This document shows positions 16,580-24,628 of a stretch of DNA of 64,000 nt, piece by piece. Location: positions 91,075 through 155,074 of the forward strand of contig NZ_JBGCBZ010000020.1 of the NCBI RefSeq assembly GCF_041262585.1, in the 5' to 3' direction. The translations under genes were made by a program, and so were the position numbers. Below the pieces are notes generated by a model. The model did no database searches. It worked only from the letters and a program-made list of their open reading frames with translations, and was not told the DNA's origin. Source of the stretch: JAOEGB01 sp041262585 (GTDB lineage: Bacteria > Actinomycetota > Actinomycetes > Streptosporangiales > Streptosporangiaceae). How positions within the stretch are numbered: the stretch's first letter is position 1; each line of letters opens with the position of its first letter.

Positions 16580-17409
16580 AGCCGCAGGCCGTGGCGCGCG
16601 TCCAGGGGGTGCCCACCGCCCCGGCGGACGGTGTCGGCGAACTCGCGGGCCACCGTCGCGAAGACGTCGTCGCCGAGCTCCGAGCCGAGGAGCAGGGCGC
16701 TGCCCTCCCGCCCGTAGACCTCCACGCGGGCGGGCGGCAGCTCGCCCTGCGCCGCCATGCAGAGCGACGCCTCGCTGACCGCGCCGTTCGCGTGCTCCAG
16801 CATCAGCCCGACCCAGCCGAGGGGGTCGCCGTGGGCCCTGACGGAGACCACCGGGCCGAGGGCGGCGTCCAGCAGGTCGATCATGTGCGGTCCGACGTCG
16901 AGCACGGCGCCGCGCTCCAGGCGCCACGGGGTCGCGAACGGCCCGCCCTGCAGGGCGCCCGAGATGTTGGCCGCGTAACCGCCGAACGGTCCCAGCTCGC
17001 GGGCCCGGTCGAGGAACGCCGTGGTCGCCGGCGAGTAGCGGAAGGTGAAGACCATCTGGGAGGCCACCCCGGCCTCGCCGATGGCGTCGGCCAGCCGCCG
17101 CGCGCCGTCGAGGTCGGCCGCGAGGGGCTTCTCCAGGAGCAGCGCCTTCCCCGCCTTCGCGGCGAGGACGCCGATCTCGGCCTGTACCGCGGGCGGCACG
17201 GAGAACGCGATCGCCTCCGAGACCTCGAACAGGTCCTCCAGCCGCTCGAACGAGGGGGCGCGGTGCCTGCCCGCGAGCTCGTCGGCCGCCTCCGGCCTGC
17301 GAGCCCACACCCCGGCGAGCCTCGTGTGCGGCCCGGCGGCGAGAGCCGGTGCGTGCACCATCTCCGCCCACGGGCCCGCGCCGACCAATCCCACCGATAC
17401 CGGTTCCAT
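16540..17409 (-). CDS. Gfo/Idh/MocA-family oxidoreductase
   Basis: A 289-residue NAD(P)-dependent dehydrogenase. The Rossmann start VGLVGAGPWAEMVH holds the GxGxxA-like loop, and LLLEKPLAADLDGA contains the family EKP motif near residue 92. The C-terminal alpha/beta part contains DVGPHMIDLLD with the catalytic-region histidine. At 289 residues it is short for the family (330-380). It is monocistronic and convergent with the acyltransferase. The polyol or sugar substrate cannot be inferred. Confidence 0.87.
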   Translation of the reverse strand: MEPVSVGLVGAGPWAEMVHAPALAAGPHTRLAGVWARRPEAADELAGRHRAPSFERLEDLFEVSEAIAFSVPPAVQAEIGVLAAKAGKALLLEKPLAADLDGARRLADAIGEAGVASQMVFTFRYSPATTAFLDRARELGPFGGYAANISGALQGGPFATPWRLERGAVLDVGPHMIDLLDAALGPVVSVRAHGDPLGWVGLMLEHANGAVSEASLCMAAQGELPPARVEVYGREGSALLLGSELGDDVFATVAREFADTVRRGGGHPLDARHGLRLQEIIADAERQLG

Positions 17410-17503
17410 GTGCGCCCTCCCGCCGCGACCCTACTGGACCGCCCCGGGGCGGACGGCGGGCGGGTTCGGCGGGCGGAAGCCGTACCGGCATGATGGTTTG
17501 CCT

Positions 17504-18088
17504 ATGGAAGTCATCCTGCTGAGACACGGCGAGACCGAGTGGAGCAGGGCGGGACGGCACACGGGCCGGACCGACCTGCCGTTGACCGGGCGAGGAGAGG
17601 AGCAGGCGCGCGCACTGGCCGGCGTGGTCAAGGACCGCGTCTTCTCCCTGGTCCTCGTGAGCCCCGCCCAGCGGGCCCGCCGTACGGCGGAGCTCGCGGG
17701 GGTCGAGTCCTACGAGGTGGACCCCGACCTGTGGGAGTGGGACTACGGCGGCTACGAGGGCGTGACCACCGCCGAGATCCGCGGGACCCGCCCGGGCTGG
17801 TACGTCTGGCGGGACGGGATCGTCCCCGGGGACGAGGCGCACCCCGGCGAGACGGTCGAGCACGTCGGCGAGCGGGCCGACAAGGTCATCGCGCGCATCC
17901 GGTCGGCCGGCGGGGACGTGCTGATCGTCGCCCACGGCCACTTCCTCCGCGTGCTGGCCGCCCGATGGCTGGGGTTGCCTGCCGCGTACGGGCGGTACCT
18001 GCGGCTGGACACCGGCACCTACTCGGCTCTGGGGTACGAACACGAGGAGGCCGTCCTGCTCCGCTGGAACGCCCCCGTAGCCCCGTAG
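17504..18088 (+). CDS. Histidine phosphatase superfamily protein (phosphoglycerate-mutase-like)
   Basis: A 194-residue phosphatase. LLRHGETEW at residues 5-13 gives the phospho-accepting His (H8) and its arginine. A second catalytic patch VAHGHF lies near residue 146. SPAQRARRTAELAG supplies the conserved Arg, and EWDYGGYEG the acid residue. The ATG at 17504 is chosen because RHG must lie at the N-terminus; the frame open upstream is antisense to the oxidoreductase. Actinobacterial relatives act on small phosphates such as phosphoglycerate or sugar phosphates. The exact substrate is unknown. Confidence 0.9.
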   Translation: MEVILLRHGETEWSRAGRHTGRTDLPLTGRGEEQARALAGVVKDRVFSLVLVSPAQRARRTAELAGVESYEVDPDLWEWDYGGYEGVTTAEIRGTRPGWYVWRDGIVPGDEAHPGETVEHVGERADKVIARIRSAGGDVLIVAHGHFLRVLAARWLGLPAAYGRYLRLDTGTYSALGYEHEEAVLLRWNAPVAP

Positions 18089-18146
18089 CCCCGTATAGGC
18101 GCGCGGCCTGCCGGGACGGTCCGTAGGTGCCGTCTTCGTCCGCTCC

Positions 18147-18452
18147 TCAGGAGGTGGCGGCGACCGGCTTGGGTTGCGGCCCGCGGCCCGTCAGCCATTC
18201 GAGGACCTTGCGGTGGCCGCGGCGGGCGTCCTCGAAATGGCCCCATCGCCAGTAGCGAGGCTGGTCGCGCACTCCGGTGACCCAGGTCCGGTAGGCGACC
18301 GTCCGCGGCGCCCCGTCTTCCGGATCGGCCGCCGATGCCACGCCGTACGTGCGGATCACCACGCGGCCGCCGGGCGCGAACAGCACGTCGTCGGCCACCG
18401 GATAAAGAGTCATCTGGTCCAACACGACCGGCCCCCTCGTTTCAGCGTTCAA
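18147..18452 (-). CDS. Small hypothetical protein
   Basis: Up to 101 residues if the TTG at 18452 is used. An ATG at 18413 (88 residues) or a GTG between them are alternatives, and GGGGCC before the GTG is the best ribosome-site candidate. The protein is soluble, Trp/Arg-rich in the C-terminal half (RYWRWGHFEDARRGHRKVLEWL) and has no recognised domain. It lies downstream of, and in the same direction as, the DUF397/HTH pair, about 75 bp away, and may be co-transcribed. Function is unknown. Confidence 0.5.
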   Translation of the reverse strand: MNAETRGPVVLDQMTLYPVADDVLFAPGGRVVIRTYGVASAADPEDGAPRTVAYRTWVTGVRDQPRYWRWGHFEDARRGHRKVLEWLTGRGPQPKPVAATS

Positions 18453-18528
18453 GGACCTAATCTGCCGGATCGTTGTTACGCCGGCTGCGCGGCGCTGTTA
18501 CGCGCGTCCGCGCGGCGTTAATACGGCG

Positions 18529-18762
18529 TTACACCAGGAGGCCGTCGAACTCGCCGTCCTTGACCCCGAGCACCAGCGCCCGGATCTCGTCGCGGGTGTA
18601 GATCAGGGCCGGCCCCTCGGGATAACGCGAGTTCCGTACGGCCACGCTGCCGTCGGGGAGCTCCGCGAGCTCCACGCAGTTGCCGGTCGAGTTGCTGTGG
18701 ACGCTCTTCCGCCAGGTGACCCCGGTGAGGTCAGTTGCGGGCATCCCGTTATATGTCTGCAT
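18529..18762 (-). CDS. DUF397 domain protein (small partner of WhiJ-type regulator)
   Basis: A 77-residue acidic protein with the DUF397 pattern: TWRKSVHSNSTGNCVELA, then VAVRNSRYPEGPALIYT and a terminal EFDGLL. Its ATG follows directly on the TGA of the HTH gene, so the two are translated together. Such pairs are frequent in actinomycetes, where the small protein works with, or antagonises, the XRE-type DNA-binding protein. Confidence 0.92.
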   Translation of the reverse strand: MQTYNGMPATDLTGVTWRKSVHSNSTGNCVELAELPDGSVAVRNSRYPEGPALIYTRDEIRALVLGVKDGEFDGLLV

Positions 18763-19629
18763 TCATATCTCTCTGAGAAATTCGCCGAGAATCTCGGCGG
18801 TGCCCCCGGGAGTTGTGCTCTCCACGCACAACTGCTCCATAGCCGTGAGGTAGGGATCGATGTCCTCACGCTTGTCAAGGTAGAGGGCACCCCACAGCTG
18901 CTCGACGTAGACCACGTCCGAAAGGTCGGACTCCGGGAAGCGGAGGATCGTGAACGCGCCACCCTCGGCCGCGTGCATCCCGAAGCGGAAGGGCATCACC
19001 TGCAGGGTGATGTTGGGCAGCGTGGCCACCTCCAGCAGGTGCTGGAGCTGTTCACGCATGACCGCTCCCCCTCCGATGGGCCGCCTGAGCGCGGCCTCGT
19101 CGACGACGGCCCACAGCCTGGGACCGTCCTTGTCCGTGAGCCGCTCCTGCCGCTGCATGCGCAGATGCACACGCTGGTCGATCTCGGCCTTGGGAGCGTC
19201 CGGATACCCGAGCTGGACCACCGCCCGGGCGTACGCCTGCGTCTGCAACAGGCCGGGCACGAACTGCACCTCGTAGGTGCGGATCACGCTCGCGGCCTCC
19301 TCTAGTCCGACATAGGTGACAAACCAGTTCGGCAGGACCTCGCCGTACTTGTGCCACCAGCCAGGCGTGTTCGCCTCGCGGACCATCTCCAGCAGGCCAC
19401 GCCGTTCCGCGTCGTCGTGGACGCCGTACAGCGTGAGCAGGTCTTCGACGTCACGTGTCTTGAACCCGACCCGGCCCAACTCCATCCGGCTGATCTTCGA
19501 CTCCGAGGCACGGATGTGGAACCCGGCGACTTCGCGGGTGAGCCCGCGGTCCTCGCGCAGCCGGCGAAGACTGGCGCCGAGCATGATTCGCCGAACGGTG
19601 GAGCCTGATCCGGGCGGATCTATCGACAC
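18763..19629 (-). CDS. XRE-family HTH regulator with DUF5753 domain (WhiJ-like)
   Basis: A 288-residue DNA-binding protein. The N-terminal XRE helix-turn-helix (about residues 18-70) reads LRRLREDRGLT-x-x-x-VAGFHIRASESKISRMELGRVG. The remaining ~180 residues form the DUF5753 domain, recognised by FVTYVGLEEAASVIRTYEVQFVPGLLQTQAYARA and RPIGGGAVMREQL. Its stop is immediately followed by the DUF397 start codon. A divergently transcribed RsbW-like ATPase gene completes the standard three-gene set. Autoregulation through the tandem decamers in the divergent promoter region is likely. Confidence 0.93.
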   Translation of the reverse strand: MSIDPPGSGSTVRRIMLGASLRRLREDRGLTREVAGFHIRASESKISRMELGRVGFKTRDVEDLLTLYGVHDDAERRGLLEMVREANTPGWWHKYGEVLPNWFVTYVGLEEAASVIRTYEVQFVPGLLQTQAYARAVVQLGYPDAPKAEIDQRVHLRMQRQERLTDKDGPRLWAVVDEAALRRPIGGGAVMREQLQHLLEVATLPNITLQVMPFRFGMHAAEGGAFTILRFPESDLSDVVYVEQLWGALYLDKREDIDPYLTAMEQLCVESTTPGGTAEILGEFLREI

Positions 19630-19732
19630 GTGCTATTCCTCCGCTTTGTGGACTGGTTCACAGTCTGTCAAAGATCGCCCCCTTTCGTCCCGGGATTGTG
19701 TCGGGGTAACCGTAGCGGTTGCACCAACCCCG

Positions 19733-19760
19733 TGCACGTGCATTCGCTCTTGCACATGCA
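19733..19760. promoter_or_regulatory. Tandem decamers TGCACGTGCA and TGCACATGCA in the divergent promoter region
   Basis: A perfect palindrome TGCACGTGCA (19733-19742) and a one-base variant TGCACATGCA (19751-19760), 18 bp apart start to start, lie between the HTH regulator gene and the RsbW-like gene. Position and symmetry suggest the operator of the neighbouring XRE protein. Confidence 0.55.
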
Positions 19761-19785
19761 CAGGAGTGTCCACCATCATGATCTC

Positions 19786-20295
19786 GTGCAGTCCACGAAC
19801 CTGACTCGTGGCCAGAACCAGTGGTCGGCGCTCGATTGGTGGCCCCCAATCGGCTGGTGGCCGGAGCCCGCACGTGATCTCCTCGATCCCGGATCGGTCA
19901 CCGCCAGCGCGACCTTCGTCCTCCTCCCCAAGGCGGAATCCGTGCACTCGGCGCGGAGCTTCGCGGCGGGGACCCTCGCCGGCTGGGACATGACCGACCT
20001 GCAGGACGGCATGGAGCTGGTCGTCTCCGAGCTGGCCACCAACGCCCTGCGGCACGGCCTGGTCCTGAGCGCGCCCCGCGCCCGGGAGGTCATCCGGCTG
20101 TCACTGATCCGCCGGGGCGCGCTGGTGACCTGCGCGATCACCGACCCCGGATCGGCGGAGCCCGTGCTCCGGGACCCCTCGCCGTTCGAGCCGGGCGGTC
20201 TGGGACTGCACATCGTCGAGTCGCTGAGCGTCCGCTGGGGCTGGTGCCCGCTGGCCCCGCAGGGCAAGGCGGTGTGGGCGGTCCTGTCGGGCTGA
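19786..20295 (+). CDS. RsbW/SpoIIAB-like ATP-binding protein (HATPase, anti-sigma kinase-like)
   Basis: About 169 residues from a GTG at 19786. The true start is uncertain, since no clear ribosome site is seen and an in-frame ATG lies at 19756. The histidine-kinase-like ATPase fold is shown by the N-box ELVVSELATNALRHG, a DPGS G1 box and GGLGLHIVESLS. The N-terminus has an unusual WW-x-PIGWWP segment. Relatives act as stand-alone ATPases with WhiJ-type regulators, or as anti-sigma factors. It is followed by a strong hairpin at 20395. Confidence 0.85.
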   Translation: MQSTNLTRGQNQWSALDWWPPIGWWPEPARDLLDPGSVTASATFVLLPKAESVHSARSFAAGTLAGWDMTDLQDGMELVVSELATNALRHGLVLSAPRAREVIRLSLIRRGALVTCAITDPGSAEPVLRDPSPFEPGGLGLHIVESLSVRWGWCPLAPQGKAVWAVLSG

Positions 20296-20394
20296 GCGGC
20301 TCTCCGCGCGCCTACGGACGTCTCAGCCCGGCCCGCAGAACCTATCCGATTGGCCACATCTGCCTGTCGCCGCGATGGGTCCATCCGCCGGGGA

Positions 20395-20428
20395 GCGCTC
20401 CCGTGCAGCCCGGAATGCACGGGAGCGC
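20395..20428 (+). terminator. Strong 13-bp hairpin after the RsbW-like gene
   Basis: GCGCTCCCGTGCA pairs perfectly with TGCACGGGAGCGC around an 8-nt loop, 100 bp after the stop codon. There is no T tract, as is usual in high-GC actinobacteria. The surrounding gap 20296-20650 otherwise holds only the unassigned promoter region of the next gene. Confidence 0.65.
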
Positions 20429-20650
20429 CCTCTGGCCGATGGGGCTATATCACGCGAACCGTCCGCACGGCAGACCAGGATGTGCTGAGATCGAACCGTA
20501 ATGACCGGACGGCATGCCCGTTTCGCAGCGATCGGCGGAGAATATCGTGATCTCGGGGTTCGTAACGGGGGGCAGTATTCTGGCTCGCGGACCCCGTCAA
20601 GAGTGTGATCTGCATTACGGTGGCTTCCTGAGACTCCCGAGAGATCTGTG

Positions 20651-23050
20651 ATGGACGATCACCTAATCGGCTGGCTGACAACTCTCGATGAAGACAGACT
20701 CGCCCGCGTCCTGGCCAACCGCCCGGACGCGATCGCCGCGCCGTGGCCCCGGCGGCTCGACGCGCTCGCGCAGCGGCTAGGCAACAGCTTCGCGATCATG
20801 GAGGTCATGCGCGGCCTCCCCCTCCCGCCCCTGGAGCTCCTGCAGGCCTGCCTCGTCATCGGCGGCCGCCCGACCGAGGACGAACTCGCCCGCTTCCTCG
20901 GCGTGAGCACCTCCGAGGTGATCCCCTGGCTGGACCGCCTCTACGACCACGCGGTCGCCTGGCCCGGCCCCGACGGCAGGATCACGCTCGCCGGAGCCGT
21001 CGCCCGCTGGTGGACCGCCCCGTGCGGGCTGGGCGAGCCGCTCGGCGCCTATCTCGACTCCTGGATGCTCAACACCGAGGGGCTGCGGCGGATCTGCCGC
21101 ACCCTGGACCTGCCCGTCCAGGGCGGGAAGCGCCAGATCACCGCGAAGCTGACAGCGCTGCTCGGCGACACCGAACGGCTCGGCGCGCTCATCCGGGAGG
21201 CCCCCGAGGGCACGATGGAGATGCTCGACGGCTTCGCCTGGGACGGCCCGGTCCGCAGCGTGGACGGCAACCGCTTCATCACGCCGGGCACCCCCGAGAA
21301 GTGGGCCCTCGACCGCGGGCTGATCTTCCGTACCCAGTGGGACGTCGCGGAGATGCCCCGCGAGGTGGCGCTGGCCCTGCGCGGCCCCGACTACCACGGC
21401 GCGTTCACGCCCTATCCCCCCGACCTGGCCATGACCGAGGTGGACCCCGGCGCCGTGGAACACGCGATGTCGCTGGCCGCCCCGCACGTGCTCGACCGGG
21501 CCGCCGCGCTGCTGGAGAACGCGGACAAGACGCCGCTGCCGCTGCTCAAGAACGGCGGTGTCGGCGTCCGCGAGGTCAAGCGGGTCGCCAAGGAGACCGG
21601 CTGCTCGGAGGAGGAGACCCGGCTGCTCCTGGAGGTCTCCACCGTCGCCCGGTTGATCGCTCTCGACGACGACGCGGGCGGGCTCGTCCCGACCGAACGG
21701 TTCGACGCCTGGCGGCTGGAGGACGCCCCGGCCCGGCTCCGCGTGCTGCTGTCGGCCTGGTGGCGGATGGAGCGCGCGTCGCTGCGGCGCGTCCAGGGCC
21801 GCTACCCGGCCGTTCTGGGCGACGACCCGGCCGGGGAGACCATCGCCAGGATTCGCCGGGCGGTGATCGGCGCGCTCGCCGAGATCCCGGAGGGCAAGGG
21901 CTTCGCGACCCTGCAGGAGCTCGTGCAGTCGGTCCACTGGCGGGCCCCGCTGCTCGACCGGCAGCTTCTCGCCGACTGCACGCCCGGAATCCTCGAAGAG
22001 GCCAGGCTGCTGGGCCTCTGCGCGCACGACACGCTGACGGAGCTGGGGCGGGCCCTGTCCGCGCTCGCCTCGGTCGCGGGCGACGAGAGCGACGACACGG
22101 TGCCCGAAGTGGAGCACGACCCGGTGCTCGTCAAGTGCTCGACCCGGGCCCTCGCCAGCGCGCAGCGCACGGCGCTGTTCGGCGGCGACCTCACCGCCGT
22201 GGTCACCGGGCCGCCGTCGGTCGAGCTGGCGTCTCTGCTCGACCGCGCCGCCGACCGGGAGTCGCAGGGAGCGGCCTCCGTGTGGCGGTTCAGCGCGGCG
22301 AGCGTACGGCGGGCACTGGACGGCGGGGAGACCGCCGACTCCCTGCTCGCCGCCCTGGCCGAGGTGGGCACGCTTCCGCAGCCCCTGACGTACCTCATCC
22401 GCGACGCGGCACGGCGGCACGGCGAGGTCACCGTGTCCGCCGTCGGCTGCATCATCCAGGGCTCCGATCCCGCGCTGCTGGCCGAGATCGCCGCGCACCG
22501 GCGGCTCGCCAAGCTCGGGCTCCGGCTGCTGGCCCCGACCGTGCTCGCCAGCGCGGCGCAGGCCACGCCCACGCTGGCGGCCCTGCGCGAGGCGGGCTAC
22601 GCCCCGGTGCCGGTCGACGACACCGGCGAGATCACGATCCGCCGGGAGCCGAGCTCCGGGCGGCTGATCCTTCTTCCCGGCGGACGCGTCGCCGAGCTCG
22701 ACCCGCCCGCCACTCTGGTGGAGCCGCCCCCCGACCCAAGGGAGCACGCCAAGCGGCTGCTCGTCAGCGCGGGGTCCGGGCGCTCCGGCGAGAAGGGGCA
22801 GACCACCCAGACCGTGCAGACCTGGGCCGTCATCGGCCGGATGGCGACCCGGCTGCCGACAGCGCAGCAGTCGCTGCTCGGCTTCGTCGTGGACCGCGAC
22901 GTCCGAGCGCTGATCACGCTCTCCGACGGCGTCACGGCGACGGTCAGCCACGGGGAACTGCGCAGCGGCGTCCTCGACGCCTGGTGCGAGGAGGCCGGCG
23001 ACTACCTGGAGTTCCCGCTCAACGAGATCGCCTCCGTCACGAGCATGTAG
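20651..23050 (+). CDS. Helicase-associated-domain protein (XPB/Ssl2-like accessory, no motor)
   Basis: A 799-residue soluble protein of the actinobacterial group annotated as helicase C-terminal or helicase-associated domain protein. No Walker A or DEAH motif is present, so it is not itself a helicase. The N-terminal third looks like tandem winged-helix segments (LEVLQACLVIGG-like, RPTEDELARFLGVSTSEV). The C-terminal part near residues 590-680 (LIRDAARRHGEVTVSAVGCII, then AAHRRLAKLGLRLLAPTVLAS) is the conserved helicase-associated region. ATG 20651 is chosen over the in-frame GTG just before it. It is usually found with DNA-repair helicases elsewhere, but here it stands alone. Confidence 0.75.
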   Translation: MDDHLIGWLTTLDEDRLARVLANRPDAIAAPWPRRLDALAQRLGNSFAIMEVMRGLPLPPLELLQACLVIGGRPTEDELARFLGVSTSEVIPWLDRLYDHAVAWPGPDGRITLAGAVARWWTAPCGLGEPLGAYLDSWMLNTEGLRRICRTLDLPVQGGKRQITAKLTALLGDTERLGALIREAPEGTMEMLDGFAWDGPVRSVDGNRFITPGTPEKWALDRGLIFRTQWDVAEMPREVALALRGPDYHGAFTPYPPDLAMTEVDPGAVEHAMSLAAPHVLDRAAALLENADKTPLPLLKNGGVGVREVKRVAKETGCSEEETRLLLEVSTVARLIALDDDAGGLVPTERFDAWRLEDAPARLRVLLSAWWRMERASLRRVQGRYPAVLGDDPAGETIARIRRAVIGALAEIPEGKGFATLQELVQSVHWRAPLLDRQLLADCTPGILEEARLLGLCAHDTLTELGRALSALASVAGDESDDTVPEVEHDPVLVKCSTRALASAQRTALFGGDLTAVVTGPPSVELASLLDRAADRESQGAASVWRFSAASVRRALDGGETADSLLAALAEVGTLPQPLTYLIRDAARRHGEVTVSAVGCIIQGSDPALLAEIAAHRRLAKLGLRLLAPTVLASAAQATPTLAALREAGYAPVPVDDTGEITIRREPSSGRLILLPGGRVAELDPPATLVEPPPDPREHAKRLLVSAGSGRSGEKGQTTQTVQTWAVIGRMATRLPTAQQSLLGFVVDRDVRALITLSDGVTATVSHGELRSGVLDAWCEEAGDYLEFPLNEIASVTSM

Positions 23051-23200
23051 ACAGCTTCTCGCCCCCGCGGCGAGGCCGAAGTCGCAGGTTGCCGGGAGTG
23101 TTGTCGGGAGCATCGAGCAGTGCCGCTCGCTCCGTCGAGACCCAGAACGCCCAGATTGATGTCCGAGCGTTTGAGACGCGGGGGTCAGAAGGCGGTTCCT

Positions 23201-23221
23201 CCCGGGCGTAAAACGCCCGGG
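23201..23221. terminator. Symmetric hairpin CCCGGGCG-taaaa-CGCCCGGG between convergent genes
   Basis: Perfect 8-bp GC stem with a 5-nt loop, flanked on both sides by ggttcct. It sits between the 3' ends of the helicase-associated gene and the M20 peptidase gene, so it can serve both as terminator. The ggttcct/CCCGGGCG arrangement resembles right ends of IS200/IS605 (TnpB) elements as I remember them. See findings. Confidence 0.6.
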
Positions 23222-23228
23222 TTCCTCG

Positions 23229-24560
23229 TTAGACGGCGCTGTATCCGCTCTGCCGGACATCCACGAGGGCGTCCACCAGTACTCCACAGCGGCGGAGCAC
23301 CAGGAGGGCGAGGGCCCGCGTCACGTCGCGTAGCTCGCGCAGATCGACCTGCTCGCGCGGCGCGTGGGCGAAGCGGACGTCACCCGGGCCGTAGTGCAGC
23401 GCCGGCACGCCTCCCGCCGCGTAGAGCCGCAGGTCGCTCCCGTACGGCGCGGCCGTCGTGCCGGGGTCGCCGCCCGTGACGTCGGCCACCGCCCGGGCCA
23501 TCTCGCCGAGCAGTGGATGGCCTTCGGGGAGGCGGCCGCTGGCGAACTGCCCGCCCGGCCAGGTGACCGCCACCGGGTTGCGCCGCAGCCACGGATCGTC
23601 CAGTTCGGCGAGCGCGCCTTCGAGAGCGGCCCGCGCGTCGGCCGGGTCCTCGTCGAGCCGGACTCCCATGCGCCCCTCCGCCACGAGGAGGTCCGGGACG
23701 CTGCTCGCCCAGTCGCCCGCCCGCACCGTGCCGACCTCGATCGGGTACGGCAGGGCGTTCCCGGCGAAGAGCGGGTCCACGTCGCGGTTGCGCTCGCGCT
23801 CCAGCCGTCGGAGGGCCTGGAAGACCGGCCAGAACGCCTCGATCGCGTTGACACCCTCGTATCGGGTGGCGCCGTGGGCGGCCCTTCCGGCGACCTCCAG
23901 GCGGAAGGTGAGCGCCCCGGCGTTAGCGGTGATGATCTTCCCGCTGGTCGGCTCGGTGATCACCGCCGCCTCGCCCGTGTGCCCTCGGGCCAGCGTGGCG
24001 AACGCGCCGAGCCCGCCGTCCTCCTCGCTCACCACGCAGTGCAGGGCAAGCGGCCGGGCGAGCCGTACACCTGCCTGGCGCAGCGCGCGCACGACGGCGA
24101 GGTTGGCCGCGAGACCGGCCTTCATGTCGCACGCGCCACGCCCGTGCAGGGTCGTGCCGGTAAGGCGGGCGCCGAACGGGTCCTGTCCCTCCCACTTGGC
24201 CAGGTCTCCGGTCGGCACGACGTCCACATGTCCCTGGAGGATCAGCGCGGGCTCCCCGTCGCCCTCGGTGGTGCCCACGACGCCATAGCCCTCGGACCGG
24301 TCCGCCTCAGTGCCGGGGAAGCCCTCACCTGAGCGCAGAGCGTCGAGGTCGAGCTTCCACATGTCCACGTCCAGGCCCGACTCGGCCAGCAGGCGGGCGC
24401 ATCTGTCCTGCAGGTCCGACTCGGCGTCGGTTCCCGTGATGCTGGGCACCCGGACGAGATCGGCGAGCAGACGTACGGTTCCCGCCTCGTCGATCGCATC
24501 CAGAACCCGGGCCTCCAGGGTCCGGGCCGCGTTGCTGGTCCTGCCTGTGACGTCGTTCAT
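23229..24560 (-). CDS. M20-family metallopeptidase / ArgE-DapE-like deacylase
   Basis: A 443-residue cytoplasmic zinc hydrolase. Metal and catalytic residues are in place: H111 and D113 in QGHVDVVP, bridging D145 in GRGACDMKAG, and the general-base glutamates E179-E180 in VSEEDGG. The dimerization (lid) domain begins about residue 205 (AGALTFRLEVAGRAAHGA). It probably hydrolyses an N-acyl amino acid or succinyl-diaminopimelate-like compound, but context gives no pathway. It is divergent from the nuclease-like gene, 68 bp away. Confidence 0.9.
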   Translation of the reverse strand: MNDVTGRTSNAARTLEARVLDAIDEAGTVRLLADLVRVPSITGTDAESDLQDRCARLLAESGLDVDMWKLDLDALRSGEGFPGTEADRSEGYGVVGTTEGDGEPALILQGHVDVVPTGDLAKWEGQDPFGARLTGTTLHGRGACDMKAGLAANLAVVRALRQAGVRLARPLALHCVVSEEDGGLGAFATLARGHTGEAAVITEPTSGKIITANAGALTFRLEVAGRAAHGATRYEGVNAIEAFWPVFQALRRLERERNRDVDPLFAGNALPYPIEVGTVRAGDWASSVPDLLVAEGRMGVRLDEDPADARAALEGALAELDDPWLRRNPVAVTWPGGQFASGRLPEGHPLLGEMARAVADVTGGDPGTTAAPYGSDLRLYAAGGVPALHYGPGDVRFAHAPREQVDLRELRDVTRALALLVLRRCGVLVDALVDVRQSGYSAV

Positions 24561-24628
24561 GCGGCGACTGTATGGGTTTCTAGCGATTCCCGGCAGAAGC
24601 GGCCCTTCCCCGAATACGATGCGCGATC

